A stretch of 64,000 nt of DNA, from the NCBI RefSeq assembly GCF_030272615.1, contig NC_081413.1, positions 188,132,669 through 188,196,668 of the forward strand, given 5' to 3'. Numbering within the stretch: position 1 is the first letter of the stretch; every line of letters starts with the position of its first letter. Under the pieces are notes generated by a model that saw only the letters and a list, made by a program, of their open reading frames with translations, made no database searches and had not been told where the DNA came from. Source of the DNA: Cryptomeria japonica. Lineage: Eukaryota > Streptophyta > Pinopsida > Cupressales > Cupressaceae. This document shows, one piece after another, positions 1 through 11,690 of this stretch. Position numbers and translations under genes: made by a program.

Positions 1-3000
1 AGATGAAAGAAGTAGAAAGAATCGATGAATGAATCTATTAGATGATTGATTGAAAAAGAGATGATTGGTGATAAATTGATCATGAGAATGAAATTAAAAG
101 AGTAGATATGATAAAATCCACCAACTTCTATGCCTTTATTCATCGTGCAACATATTCATCATTGAGCCTTATTATGTAACAATGGAGCTACACCAAGCTA
201 TGAGGAACCAAGGTGTAAAGATATCTCATTGCAAAAATAAACACTTAGCAGACAAGGAGTGAACCCCTCCGTTTTGGGTATATTGCCAAGGGTCGAGGTA
301 CGTGCGATAGTCACAAACATAGTTATCCCTGACTTCATTTTTGCATAGGATATTTGTTGAATGAATGTACCAACACAAACACCCAAAGGAACCATTGCCC
401 TAGAACTTCATCGGTTCACACCACATACAACAAACAAATAAAAAGATTATGGCCATCCTGGCTACTTTAGTCACTTGAGGACATCCTTAAGTAGCATAGG
501 AACATAATCTATCACCAATTGATAAAAGATAGAGACTAACTTGGACAAAATCTAGTAGCCATATTGATCTATGCCTTCATTTTGATTGCTTGATGTGATG
601 ATTGATAATGTCTAGTTTCAGACATTTGAATACCTCGTGTAAGACTGATATATCTGATTTCGAGTGTACCCTTCCATGTTTAAGACAAGTTGATTGATTG
701 ATAGGGTTGGTTGATCTGATTGATAAGATAGTTTGATCGGTTTGATTGTAGAAGTTGATAAGGTAGTTTTATCCTTTTGTTAACTTCGTGTGAAGCGTTT
801 GTTGGATATCTGGTAGGGATTTTTTTATTTCTTGTGAGATATTTTATTGCAATTTTTTTATTGTTTTTTCAATTTTTAGTTCTTTTCAAGATATTTTTGA
901 TGTTTTGTGTTTTTTTAAGGACTTTATTTGAATGTTTTTGTGCTTTTTTTAGGATCATATTTGAATATTTTGGGGGATTTTTTGAGGACTTTATTTCATT
1001 TTTAAGGATTTTTTCAAGACATTATTTGATTTTTTATGGATTTTTTTAGGACTTTTTCTGATTTTTATGGATTTTTTCAGTTATGCCCCCTATTATGCAG
1101 ATTGGTTATGATTTGATGATTATGTGGGGAAAATTTTGATATAAACTATGCTCATGCAATATGCAAGATGAAAAATGCATTCTCTTATTTGAACAAGGGC
1201 GATTGCGTTTGTCTACTGCTTTGTCATACACCACTTGAATTAAAGGCACAAAACATTTCAGAGATAGAAGTTCAATCCATTCTCATCAGACCTTTGAGCC
1301 ATCTAGATTAACCCATAGAGTAACTAAGATTTATAGATGGAGACGTAGAACACTTCCCCATCGAACTCTGAAACTTTTGGTCATCTTTTTCTTATGTGTG
1401 TGCGATTAGATTTATTCTGATCCTTGTAATCATTAGAGACCATTTGAATCCTATATAACTAGCCATATAAGTTATTCTGACTTCAAAAGCATTCTGGATA
1501 GAGCCTTGTTGCCAGTCAGGTGTCTATAGCCCCGACGAGGTTATCACTGTAATCTCTCAAATATTGCTCCATTGCCAACAGGAATCTATAACCCTGATGG
1601 AGTTACCCACATGTTCCCATAGCCAAGATTTTAATTGCACATTTTGCATAATAATTCTTGGATGCTTTCTTTTGCTCTTTTGCCTTGATATTTTATATGT
1701 AAATTGGCATAGTTGTTTTTGTTGATCACTAAAAAAGCTTCTAGGAAAATAGCCTTATGGGAAACTCAGTGATGGGGGACCTACGTATTTTCACTGAGTA
1801 ACCTTGGGGATTTTAGAAGCCATCTCTTCATTCATTGGGGGAAGAAAAAAGGGAGGAAAGAACCATAAAAGTAAATCTATTCTAAAGCGATACATTGAAT
1901 TGGTCTTTCTGTCAAACTAAGAAGCACAAACAAATTCACATAAATGTCATTCTAAGGCCCATTCAACAATCTACATGTCCTAAACACTAATCAAGCTACA
2001 TTCAAATATTTATTTAACATAAAAAAACATACACAGAGTATCTACTAGATAAAGAGTATGAAACATGATTTAATCAGTAGAGCTTTTAAGTATACATTGC
2101 TAAAGTCATGCCAAAATTGGAAGATGCATAGGAAACTATCAATGCATACCAAATAAAGTAATCCCATAGGCCATAGGCATAGTTTGATTATCTTAATTCA
2201 AAAATGCAACAACATATTTGAGGCTAAATTCCTCCTTAGAAAACTTGTCTATATCCTCTTAGTAAAATAAAAGTTCGCAACCCAGTGCAAAAACAAATAG
2301 TGCACTTCTTATAGGGCGGGGCATAACAACCTGGCACTGAAAAAAAAGAAAAGCATCATGAAGATACGCTGCTGGCATCTCCATCATCATCTGCGAGGAT
2401 AGAAAGGGGTATGAAATAAAAACCTCTTTTGACATCTAGCGCAACCGCCCCCAACTTCCTAGCGATTGGATCATAAAATGGTTCGAAGTCATTTCTTCAA
2501 CTATTTGCAGTTTGAGTAAGATGCCCTACTCTCTGGCAGTCGAAAGCAGGGAACCTTCCAACCACTATTATTAAAGACATGTGGCAGCAGGAGGGAGAGA
2601 CCTGAGCCTCGGTGATACTATTGTGCATAACCCTCTGGGGAGTTGCCATGCGTCCCATTTACTTTATTTAAAACTGTGTGCCCAACATTGCAAAGGAAAA
2701 GAAAACCATTGCCACATGTCAACTGATCATGGCTCCATATCACAGAAAAAGGGGAGGCTTTGAAGATGCACATCATGCCAACACATGGTGGACACGTGCG
2801 AGCTGAGCAAAAAAACTTATGAGAGCAAGGAAAACAGCATAGACCTAACAAAATATAAAGGATACCCCCTCTAAGAGTGGTGTGGATAAATAAATCCACA
2901 GTTTTTCTTTTACATTCTTGCATTGGCTTGTAAGTAATGAAACTTACATGGGTGTGACAATTACAATAATGCTGAAGTAGGATTTTGAATTTTTCACTAG

Positions 3001-3373
3001 TAATATGATAAACCAAGTGTCTACAATGATTTAGAGAAAATGATTAATATATAAGATATGTCAATTGATAAACTTTGAGTAACAAGGCCCGATAGTGAAA
3101 CTTCTACCCAACCATAGACAAAGCTTAGTTACAAGGTGGTGCTAAATATGAATGACCTAATACCTTCAAAAAACTTCATGCGCAAGTATCTAAGAAATGA
3201 GACATGACCCTCACTCCTCTTTGAGTGCAAACAAGTGATGAACTGAGACAATCTTGTTAGTTTATTAATGCAAGTACATGTGAATGTAAAGACTATATGT
3301 TATAAAATTTATGAATATGATGCAACTTTGAAAATTAACTATATGCAAAATAAATCCTAAATTAACTCAGCCC
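1..3373. other. Non-coding, repeat-derived sequence left of Tat-1 pol
   Basis: No reading frame here resembles a known protein. It lies downstream of the Tat-1 pol stop, so part of it is probably the Tat-1 3' untranslated region; no 3' LTR or polypurine tract could be placed. The part around 1500-1620 (tags like 'tctatagcccc' and 'gaggttatc') resembles the Tat-2 leader near 46560. A TATA-like string lies at 2853-2860 but nothing downstream supports a promoter. Confidence 0.5.
840..1080. repeat. T-rich degenerate short repeat
   Basis: Repeated variants of GGATTTTTTCAAGACATT, GAGGACTTTATTT and TTTTTATGGATTTTT. The same kind of sequence occurs at 37530-37640, just beyond the Tat-2 pol stop, so it is probably a shared 3'-UTR component of these elements. 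The phenylalanine-rich frame across it is a by-product of the T-richness. Confidence 0.6.
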
Positions 3374-4385
3374 TTAAATGTAGTATCGTTTAAGGTGCAT
3401 GTTGTTCATGGGCTCGGGGAGTGGATCTCCTTCAATTGTGGTCAAATTATATAATCCATTACCAATGACCCATGTTATTACAAAATAACCCAACTAGTTA
3501 GGTTCAAATTTTCCTAGTCGTTCTCGCTTTGCTATATTTCTCTAGTTTTCTTTGAGGACTAGATCTCCCACTTCAAAATATCTTGGTTTTAATCTTTTAT
3601 TGTAGCTCCTTCTCAGTCTATTATGATAACCTTGCAAGTGATTTAATGTGCACTATTGTTTTTCATCAAGCATTTCTAGCTCTTGTAGCCTGGAAACTCT
3701 TTAGTCTTCTTCTGATATGATACCTTGTAGGGAAACTCTAAGAGAAGGTAAATCTACCTCAATAGGAAAGATAGTTTTTGTACCATAGACCAATGAGTAT
3801 GGGGTGGCACCTATGGTTGTGCATACACCTATTCTGTATGCCTAGAGTGTAGGATTTAGCTGGAGGTGCTAATCTCGTCTTGCTTCATTGACAACTTTCT
3901 TTAAAATTTTCAATATTATTTTGTTAATTGCCTCTGCTTGACCGTTACTTTGGGGGTAATATGGGGTTGCAAACCGATGTTGGATCTGAAATTGGTCACA
4001 TATTTTGCACACCTCCTAGTTTTTTCTTAGACACCCATTATCAACTACTATACACATGGGGACTCCATATCGACAGATAATATAATTAAGAATGAACTTT
4101 GCTATCAGCTTGCTAGTGGTATAGGTTAAAGGTATTGCCTCAACCCATTTGGTAAAATATTCAATAGTTGTTATGATGAATTTATGTCCATTGCAAGAGG
4201 TGGGATTTATCTTTCCTACAAGGTCTAGCCCCCATTGTGAAAATGGCCAAGGTGATGTTATTGGTTGGAGATCTTGAGCAAGCCCATGGATTAGGTCTCT
4301 ATGTAATTGGCATTGTCTGCACTTTAGCACATATTTATAAGCATCATTTTCCATGGTTGGCTAGTAATATCCAATTCTCAATAAT
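3374..4385 (-). pseudogene. Tat-1 integrase
   Basis: Integrase joins retrotransposon cDNA to chromosomal DNA. The zinc-binding Cys pair (KCRQCQLH) is at about 4325, the first catalytic Asp in GLDLVGKI at about 4220, the second in VVDNG at about 4040, and the Glu in NGQAEA lies just left of 3960, so the DDE triad can be read. The C-terminal tail carries KFEPN followed by a stop and ends HLKRYYI with the terminal TAA at 3374-3376. Several in-frame stops break it, including a TAG where the sister elements read KFEPNW. Confidence 0.85.
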
Positions 4386-5850
4386 TTATTTACCAATGCA
4401 GGGCCGCTAGAATGTGCATCACAGATTCCATCATGCACTTCTTGTAAAGCTAAATGTGCTTCTTTGGCATTCAGACATCAAAGAAGGGTCCCATCAAAGC
4501 CTTTTCTATATGGAGTATCAACAATGATAACATGTCTAGCTGCTTGATGTATGAGGATTTTTCTTTGATTTCTAGATAAGTTAGGAGACATGTATTGGTC
4601 ATGCAAATATGCATATATTTCATTGTACCATGATGATTCGGGGCCTACTATCATACATACATACTCAGAAGAGGGGATGTCATAGGCTGGTACCATTAGT
4701 TGGTACACTATAAACTCGAACTGAGTTTCATTATTTGGAATATTCAAAAGGGACCCTACGGTTGCCATAGCATCCGCTACTTTGTTTTGATGTCTAGGAA
4801 TTTGCTCAAAGGTTATATGACTGAATTATTATTTGAGTTCTTCAATCATTAGTTTTTAGGGCATAAGTTTATCATCCTTGGTATTATAATAATCATTGAC
4901 CTGATTAACAATGATTTGTGAATCTCCATAGACATTTAATTATGCTATTTTCCACTAGATTGCAGTACGTAGTCCTATGATGATGGCTTCATATTCAGCT
5001 ATGTTGTTTGTACATGGAAAATTTATTCTATAAGACTTTGGGATCAACTCACCTTGAGGGGTGACAAATAGGATTATGATACCTACATCGTGATTGGTGT
5101 AAGAGCCATCGAAATACAACTTCCAAGTTGTTGATGTTGCTAGGGTGAACATAGATTCATCAGGGAAGTCTGATAACAGTGGGTGATCATCTTGTATAGG
5201 AGCTTATGCCAACTAATCTGCTATGATTTGGCATTTGATCACCTTTCTATCTACATATTCGATATCAAACTCACTAAGTATCATAACCCATTTGGCTATT
5301 ATTCATGTTAATGCAGCTATGCTCAAAAGGTACTTAAGAGGATCAAAGTGTGCTATGAGTTTGATCTTATGACTCAACATATAGTGTCTAATCTTTTGAG
5401 ATGTGAAGATCACTGCCAAACATGTGCTCTCTATGGGTGTATAATTAAGCTCATATCCCACTAATGTTTGGTTGATGTAATAGATGGCTCTTTCTCTCCC
5501 TTGATCATCATGTTATGCTAATTGAGCTCCTAAAGAAGAACCGGTTGTTGATATATACAAAAGTAAAGTTTTACCCAGTGTTGATGGAACTAGCACCGAT
5601 GTTGATAAGAGGTAATATTTCAATGCTTGGAATTATTCATGGCATTGTTATGTCCATTTGAAGTTGACACCTTTCTTTAGAAGATGTTGAAATGGTTGAC
5701 ACTTTTATGTCAATTGCGCTATAAAGCACACGATGGATTGTAATCTTCCATGCAAACTTCTTAACTGCTTAAGTATAGATGGTGGTGGAATTTCTGATAT
5801 GGCTTTGACTTTTGCAAGATTTACTTCAATTCCTCTATTTGATACAATGA
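4386..5850 (-). pseudogene. Tat-1 RNase H and second, archaeal-type RNase H
   Basis: The first RNase H (about 5270-5620) shows LLLYISTTGSSLGAQLA, IYYINQTLVGYE and RHYMLSHKIKL, and degrades the RNA of the RNA/DNA hybrid during replication. The second domain (about 4480-5152) has LYFDGSYTNHDVG, PCTNNIAEYEA and VYGDSQIIVNQVND, the pattern of archaeal-type RNase H that Tat elements acquired in addition. Both are interrupted by stop codons in an otherwise readable frame. Confidence 0.8.
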
Positions 5851-5854
5851 ATCC

Positions 5855-6640
5855 TTAGAGTTTTCCATATGTCATGCTAAACACACACTTTTTTGGGCTG
5901 AGCGGGACATTGTATTGTTCAAGCCTGTCAAAGATTTTGGCTAGAACATCAAGATGATCTTCTCCGGTTTTGGATTCTATTAGTAGATCATCAACATAGT
6001 CTTCCATGATATCATGAATCATGTCATGGAACAGGGTTTTCATTGCTCTTTGATAAGTGGTGCTAGTGTTCCTAAGGCCAAATGGCATCACATTCCAGTA
6101 GTATGTTCCCCAAGGGCAAGTGAAAGTTGTTTTGTGTTGGTCTTCTAGTGCAATCTTGATTTGGTTACCACCAGAAAAAACCATACATGAGTGGAAGTAT
6201 TTCATGCCTAGTAGTTAGGTCCACGATTATATATATGTTGGGGAGTGGGAAGTCATCTTTGGGACAAGCCTTGTTCAAGTCCCTAAAGTCAGTACAAATT
6301 TTGACGCCTCCAGTAGGTCTGGTTACTAGTACTAAGTTAGATATCCATTCAGTATAGTCTATTGGTCTTATGAAGCCCACATCCAATAGCTTTTATAGTT
6401 CCGCTTTCACAAGAAGGGCGATTTGAGGATGCATTTTGTGTAAATTTTTCTTTTACGACTTTGTTACTGGCAACAATGGCAAATGATTTAGCACTAGTTC
6501 TGGATCAAGTCCTAGCATGTCAGCATATGATCAAGCAAAATTTATTGGTCCTTGTTTGAAGAATTGGATAAACTTTTATTTTTCTTTTGGATTGAGAGAC
6601 CGAGCTAAGTGTATCTTTCATATGGTTTCAGTGTCCCCAA
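5855..6640 (-). pseudogene. Tat-1 reverse transcriptase
   Basis: Reverse transcriptase copies element RNA to DNA. Visible in order: LDVGFIRPIDYTEWISN, KICTDFRDLNKACPKDDFPLPN, PWGTYYWNVMPFGLRN, and the catalytic MEDYVDDLL at about 5980-6010. A frameshift near 6180-6205 separates the palm's first part from the catalytic part, and a stop follows FSMTYGKL at the left end. The catalytic Asp pair is intact but the protein cannot be made. Confidence 0.88.
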
Positions 6641-8345
6641 TGTTGACTTCCTCTATCTTTTCTACAAGCAATGTTGATTGTTCTTGATCAACAGGGAGGT
6701 CATCTAATCTACTAGTGTTTGGGTGTTCATCTCCCTCAACCTCTACCAAAGAGGAGCTTGCCTCTCCAAAATAAGTTGTAATATCCAAATCTATTGCAAA
6801 TCTAGCTTTGTGATCATCATAAGGAAATCCATCTTGGGCACCCAGGAATTCTACAATGGCTTCATCATTTTCAAACCAATCAAGATGTGGCTTTTCTTGT
6901 TTCCCCTAGTCTATTAGGTGAGGATACATAAGACAAAGATCTTTGCCTTCTTCTAGTGGAGGTACTATTGACATCATGCAAACTTGACTATCATAAACAT
7001 ATTTTATTGACTTTGGATCTATTGGCTTGTCTTCATAAACAATGCCATCTTCAACAATTGATTGGTTGTCATAAGCTCTATATACTATATATGTGCTACA
7101 ACTATGAAGTGATATGAATTCATAATCATGGGAATCAGTTATATTTTCAATGTATGTCTCAATGTTCGAGCCTTCTTCATTTGGTTCATCAACCTCCTCA
7201 ATGGGAGAGAGAGGAGTTTCAATAGTATTGATGAATAGTGGGATATTCTCCTGACTTGTAGATCCTTCCTCTATGGTAGAAATGTCATTTAGTGCTTGGG
7301 TAAGAGATTGAGGTAATATGATATTATTGTCACTTGTTGGCGCTATACTTGTTTCCATTGATGCACTGGTTGATGATGATGGTGTGGAATGGGTACTTGA
7401 TTCATTTGTCAATGCTATTCTCATTTCTATAACCACATTTACATGCGATGCTGGTGTGAAGATGATCATTGATAGATTATTTTGGTTTGGTGACTCCAGA
7501 TCATCATGCTCACTCATTAGTAGTGGTGTTGTTGAAGTTAGCAGATTCAAGATAACCAAAGTGTCTAGTCTAATTGTCGTTTTCATTCTTATCATGTTGT
7601 TGTATCACAAACCCTAATACTTTGGATTTTCTGATGGCAATATAAGTTCTATGATGTCTTGAGCATGTGCCCCCGATCATGTTGTGCCATCATAACTATG
7701 ATTTTGTAACATTTTAAAGCCATTACCATATTGATTTAAAGGGAGCCTGGCATTTGAACTTTCGTCTTCTTCTCTATATAGCCATTTGTTCACATCTTCT
7801 TCCAAGGATTTTTAATTTATCTCTCCCCATCTTATAAAGGAACAAAAGTCCAAGAATTGGAATATTTTTTTTCCTTTATCTTTCTTTGTTGGATTTGGCA
7901 ATGCTCTCCCAAAGGATCTAGGAGAAAATTGTCCTACTGATAATATCCCAGAACAGGAATATTCACCACATCCTTTGTCCTTGATTTGGAGGGGTGGTGT
8001 TGTAGGTATGTGAGATGATGATACTTGTGTATCTGAAATTTTTAGGGATTCTAGCTACATGGTGAGCAAAGCCGCTTGATTGATAGGGACTTGGTTGTCT
8101 ATGCTTGCTATTAAGTAATTGCAATGTTGGAAGGGATTTGGATCACCTTGTATTGTGATCTCAATGCCATAATAAGGGAACTTAACACATTGGTGCAAAT
8201 TTGATGGCACAACTTGCATGGCCTGTATTCATGGATGGCCTAGCAGCATGTTGTATCACAATTCTTGATCGAGGACCTGGAATGAGACATCAATAGTAAC
8301 AGGTCCTACTTATACAGGCAAGGTAGCTACACCTTTTAGTGGGCG
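6641..8345 (-). pseudogene. Tat-1 protease-RT linker with G-patch-like motif
   Basis: Between protease and RT lies a long acidic, Ser/Thr-rich spacer (229 codons open at 6906-7595). At 7690-7742 it reads YGNGFKMLQNHSYDG, which lines up with YGPGYKMIQHMGYSG at the same place in Tat-2. That is the core of a G-patch, a glycine-rich RNA-binding motif known after the protease in some retroelements. The post-protease segment with VGPVTIDVSFQVL is at 8260-8330. Confidence 0.6.
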
Positions 8346-8975
8346 TTATTCATCATCATATGCTTTAATGTTTATTCTTTTGGTAGGATCAATATAATGT
8401 TGTGAGTAGCCCAATGCTCTGACTAGGTTAAGAGTGCATATGTTGAGTCTGACTCCACCATATATTAATACTCTTCTAACTTTTTGCTTGTGAACAAACA
8501 CTTCTAGATGGAGAGGATCATTATGCATGGGCTTGTCTGGCGGGACATCATGCTTAGTAAATGCCACACAAGATGTAGCTATATTTCCAACCATGGATTG
8601 GAAAGTATTTTCATCTATGTCATGAGCGACAATAGATTCTTGGAGAGATTTATCTAGGATTGCTTTGTGACTTGGGGAGATGCAAAGTAGCTCAAACAAT
8701 GAAATTTGTGCAGGGGTCTTTCTTAGTTGATCAACTACATTGTAGTTGCTTGTTGATGGAGGAGGATTAGACATAACTCCTTGCAATGTGACCTTTGACC
8801 GACGAGTTGCAACTGCACAATTTCGGTTCCTTGGGTTGACAGTGAATGTGGCTACTATTTCATCTCCTGCACTGATTGCATTGATTGTATAAATATATGC
8901 TACCTTGGTATAATTTGCAGTGTTGTCTTGTGTCCCTGAACTGGAGGCCTTTCCTTTGTCATGCTTAATAAAAGG
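8346..8975 (-). pseudogene. Tat-1 gag C-terminus and retropepsin-like protease
   Basis: The frame carries AQISLFELL, a helix block seen in all three Tat elements here, then a protease motif at about 8445: VLIYGGVRLNICT. Tat-3 reads VLIDGGFGLN at this point, so the catalytic Asp has become Tyr and the protease would be dead. The first few residues of the open frame (to 8984) fall in the neighbouring LTR, so the apparent start is accidental. Confidence 0.75.
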
Positions 8976-10191
8976 CTTAGACATCTAAAATTAATTAAAT
9001 TAAATATTTAATTAATTTAGTCTTACTACATAATTAATTAATTTAATTATGTTATCCCTTTATGATTCTTAGTATTAATTAAATTAAATTTAATTAATCC
9101 TGTCACTATAATCCAGATAATTGATTTATTTAACAAATTAATTATCCATTATTCCTCTAAATTTCTCCAATTAATTATTTCTTCTAAATCCCCTTTGGTT
9201 AATTAATTCTTCATAAAGCTAATTAAATCTTCTAGAAACCCGCTTAGCATTATTTCCTAATTTTAAATTGCTCTAGTCATTCTCTCTCCTCTTGTCAAAT
9301 CCTCCTACAAATCTCACTTGCCTTCTAATCTTTCATTAACCCACTTATAACCCTTTCTAATAATTTTCTAGTGGCTAATCCTCATGATTAGCCACCAAGT
9401 CAACCAATAGCAAAAATGGCTAAGTCCTCTTGTCCCCTCCTCACCTTCCAACCTTAAATGCACCTAATTGGGTCATCTCAAGGATTTCAAAATTTCAGAC
9501 TCTCCCATATCTCTCACCTTCCCAAGGAATTTTTAATTTCTTTTCCCATTCCTTTCCCCATGCAAGTAAATATTTGGGAATTTTTAATTCCTTTTATTCC
9601 ACCAAGGTACCAGAGGATATCTTCCCCATGCACCTTGTGGAGTGTGGAGACAAGAAATTCCTTTATGGAAAATCTCTTGGTCTCCACACCTTGTCCTCTC
9701 ATTTCCTCTCAATCTATGTGCCTCCTCTTCTTCAATCTCCACCCTTCATCATCTTTTAATCTCAACCATCCATTTACCTCCCTTCTAATCTATAAATTGG
9801 GATCTCCTCCCCTTCATTTCTCATCTCCAATTTGTGCAATTTCATGCTGGCATTTTAGTCTTAGAGTTTATCCAAGAACATCATCACTATAGGCAAATTA
9901 CCACTTAGCATCCATGGCATCCATATCCATACTTTGAGAAATCATCATCCCTATCCATTTCACTTGTTGTGCAATCTTGGAGAGCAACCCACACCAACAT
10001 CAAGGAGCCAATCTAATCAAGCCAATGAGCCAATCTAATCAAGCCAAGGAGGGGCATATCTTTGGCTTCATCAAAGGCTCAAACTGAAGGAGGAAGGTAA
10101 ATAAAGAGGTATAATGGTTTTTATTTGTGTTTGATTGAGTTATTTGCATATTAACCATTGAATCTTGCTTCTCTACGTTTCCCTTGCTTCA
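8976..10191 (+). repeat. Tat-3 5' LTR
   Basis: It ends in CA at 10190-10191, four bases before a PBS. The start is placed by likeness of TTAGACATCTAAAA (8976-8989) to TGTAGACACCTAAAA, the LTR start in the right-hand array; the terminal TG is not preserved, so the edge is good to a few bases. The AT-rich 8990-9240 part (ATTAATTAAATTAAAT) and the TATA context at 9791 match the other Tat LTRs. The short open frames at 9430-9892 are not conserved genes. Confidence 0.7.
9791..9798 (+). promoter_or_regulatory. TATA box of Tat-3 LTR
   Basis: TATAAATT within ATCTATAAATTGGGATCTCC, about 400 bases before the LTR end. The same CTATAAATT context occurs in the Tat-2 LTRs and in the array LTRs on the minus strand. 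Confidence 0.6.
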
Positions 10192-10194
10192 TTT

Positions 10195-10212
10195 TGGCAC
10201 GCCCGGTGGGAC
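10195..10212 (+). other. Tat-3 primer-binding site
   Basis: TGGCACGCCCGGTGGGAC, starting TGG three bases after the LTR, as expected for pairing to a tRNA 3' CCA end. The tRNA identity was not determined. Confidence 0.75.
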
Positions 10213-11099
10213 CCAAGTCCCTTGTTACTAGTCAAAAATATGAGTTTTTGTGACTTTTAACTCGCAGGTAGCGGTTCAATGCCTCCGTTTGCAAAACCAC
10301 GTTTCCACCTGGTTGTTTCAACGTCTCCACCAAGGAACAGCACATGCACAAAAAATTTAAAAATTTTAACCCGCCTTTTTTGCAAGTCACCATCATTTAA
10401 CGCCTCCGCTATCCCATGATGTTTCTTCCCAGTGTCTTTTGACACTTAGTTCTAGAGCTTAAATTTTAATTTTCTTCTTTTCTTTTAAGGCTAAAAAGAA
10501 AAAAAATTAGATTAGCTTGTCTTTTTGTTTTCCATCAAAGTTTTAGGCATTTAGTTAGTTTTTCGGGTTACAGGTGGATCAGCGCCTACGCATACACATC
10601 AACGTTTGTGCTTTGTTTCAGGACCTGCGTAGACGCATCAATGTCTATGCTCTATTTCAGCACCTGCGCTGGACCAGAAAGCCCGCCAGAATTTCAAATT
10701 TAAAAATTTTCAAACTTTCAAAATTTCAATTTTTTAAAATTTTGGATAATTTTGTGCATTAACGTAGGCACAGACGTATCAATGTTTGCATTTTAAATCA
10801 ACATACACTCTCTAAGTATTTTAAAAAATTAATTTTGAAAATTTGAATTCTGTTAAGTTTCCCGCTTTTCTATTCATAGGTAGGCGCAGTCACTTTCTGT
10901 GTCTACGCAGACACTTCAATGTCTACGCAGGTGTTGCAGTGTCTGTGCCTATGGATCAGCACCTATGTTGTATCCTTAGAATTTTTGGGTTATTGATCAA
11001 ATTTTGAGTTTTGCAGGATTATTTCATTTGTCCAAGGCACAATTCTAAACTACTAATTGTTTTCCTGCAGCACGCTTGTCCAAGACATTGTTTTCCACT
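10213..11099 (+). other. Tat-3 leader, first part
   Basis: Untranslated leader between PBS and the CACTA insertion. No open frame is convincing. Positions 10574-10980 hold a degenerate repeat around GTCTACGCAGGCG (for example GCGTAGACGCATCAATGTC, GTCTACGCAGACACTTCAAT and GTCTACGCAGGTGTTGCA). Confidence 0.6.
10574..10980. repeat. Degenerate GTCTACGCAGG leader repeat
   Basis: Six or more imperfect copies of a core like TCAATGTCTACGCAGGTG, some in reverse orientation (CTGCGTAGACGC). Similar but weaker units occur from 10262 (AGCGGTTCAATGCCTCC). Confidence 0.55.
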
Positions 11100-11102
11100 A
11101 GA

Positions 11103-11133
11103 CACTAGTACATTCAGGTCAAAATTTCGACGG
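11103..11133 (+). repeat. CACTA left terminal inverted repeat
   Basis: Begins CACTAGTACATTCAGG and continues to TTTCGACGG; pairs with 21125-21155 with a few mismatches and one gap. Preceded by the AGA target duplication at 11100-11102. Confidence 0.9.
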
Positions 11134-11496
11134 CAAATCGTCGTCATTCCGATGCAATTTCGTCGCACTACCAACAAAAATAGCCGTCGAAAACTTTTTT
11201 CCAAAAGTTTCGACTATCCTTGTGGTCGTCCCAATTCCGACATCCTCTCGAACCTTTCTGACGACCGCTATGGATGGTCATACCCAGAAAGAATACCGTC
11301 GCAATCTCGGCCTATTGTCGGAATTCTGACATCAAAGGGTAAAAATTTCAACAAGGATGTTGTGCATCCGATGGCACTCCTCTGTCGGAATTACGACGGC
11401 CCCAGGAGAGTTTCGACAAGGATGATGTGCATCCGATGGCACTCCTCTGTCAGAATTTTTACCCTTTGATGTTGGAATTCTAACGGTAGGCCGATT
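11134..11496. repeat. CACTA left subterminal repeat region
   Basis: Dense copies of GTCGGAATT, TTCCGACGG and TTTCGTCG in both orientations, the sort of sites CACTA accessory proteins bind. Two further structures stand out. A 65-bp-period tandem duplication starts at 11346 and 11411 (core GTGCATCCGATGGCACTCC). A pair of inverted arms lies at 11321-11347 and 11454-11480, 25 of 27 bases complementary, with weaker pairing beyond. The 152-codon open frame at 11011-11469 runs across TIR and repeats and is not a gene. Confidence 0.75.
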
Positions 11497-11514
11497 TTTT
11501 GGAAAAAAAAATTT

Positions 11515-11690
11515 ATAGAAAAAGATTTCTCTACTTTCTCTCTTCTCTATCCCTCTCTACTATATCTCTTCTCTCTCTCCTCTCTAGGTCTCTTTCTCCA
11601 TCCCTCTCTTCTTCTCTCCCTCTCTACTTCTCTTTCTCTACCCTCTCCAGGTCATTATCTCTTCCTCTCACCCTCTCTCATCAAAAGAGA
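11515..11690. repeat. Pyrimidine-rich CT tract
   Basis: Nearly pure C and T for about 170 bases (CTCTCTCC, TCTCTTCTC). The leucine- and serine-rich frame across it is low complexity. Confidence 0.8.

Larger units (their letters stand above)
3374..8975 (-). mobile_element. Tat-1: decayed Ty3/gypsy (Tat lineage) element, pol part
   Basis: On the minus strand the order is protease, linker with a G-patch-like motif, reverse transcriptase, RNase H, a second archaeal-type RNase H, integrase. The second RNase H before integrase is the mark of the Tat lineage. Gag and the 5' LTR are missing because Tat-3 begins at about 8976, beside the protease part; they may lie outside the window to the right. 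The 3' LTR was not found. Stops and frameshifts make it inactive. Confidence 0.85.

Noticed and set aside
777-1049. Hydrophobic 90-codon frame that looks like a membrane protein
   Set aside because: Phe/Leu richness comes from the T-rich repeat; the same repeat elsewhere has no such frame.
2853-2860. TATA-like string ATATAAAG with ACGTG-type words nearby
   Set aside because: No gene or LTR border could be tied to it.
9430-9892. Overlapping open frames of 109 and 144 codons
   Set aside because: They lie across the Tat-3 LTR promoter region, are C/T-rich and match no family.
11011-11469. 152-codon open frame on plus
   Set aside because: It runs through the CACTA target site, the terminal repeat and subterminal repeats; composition follows the repeats.
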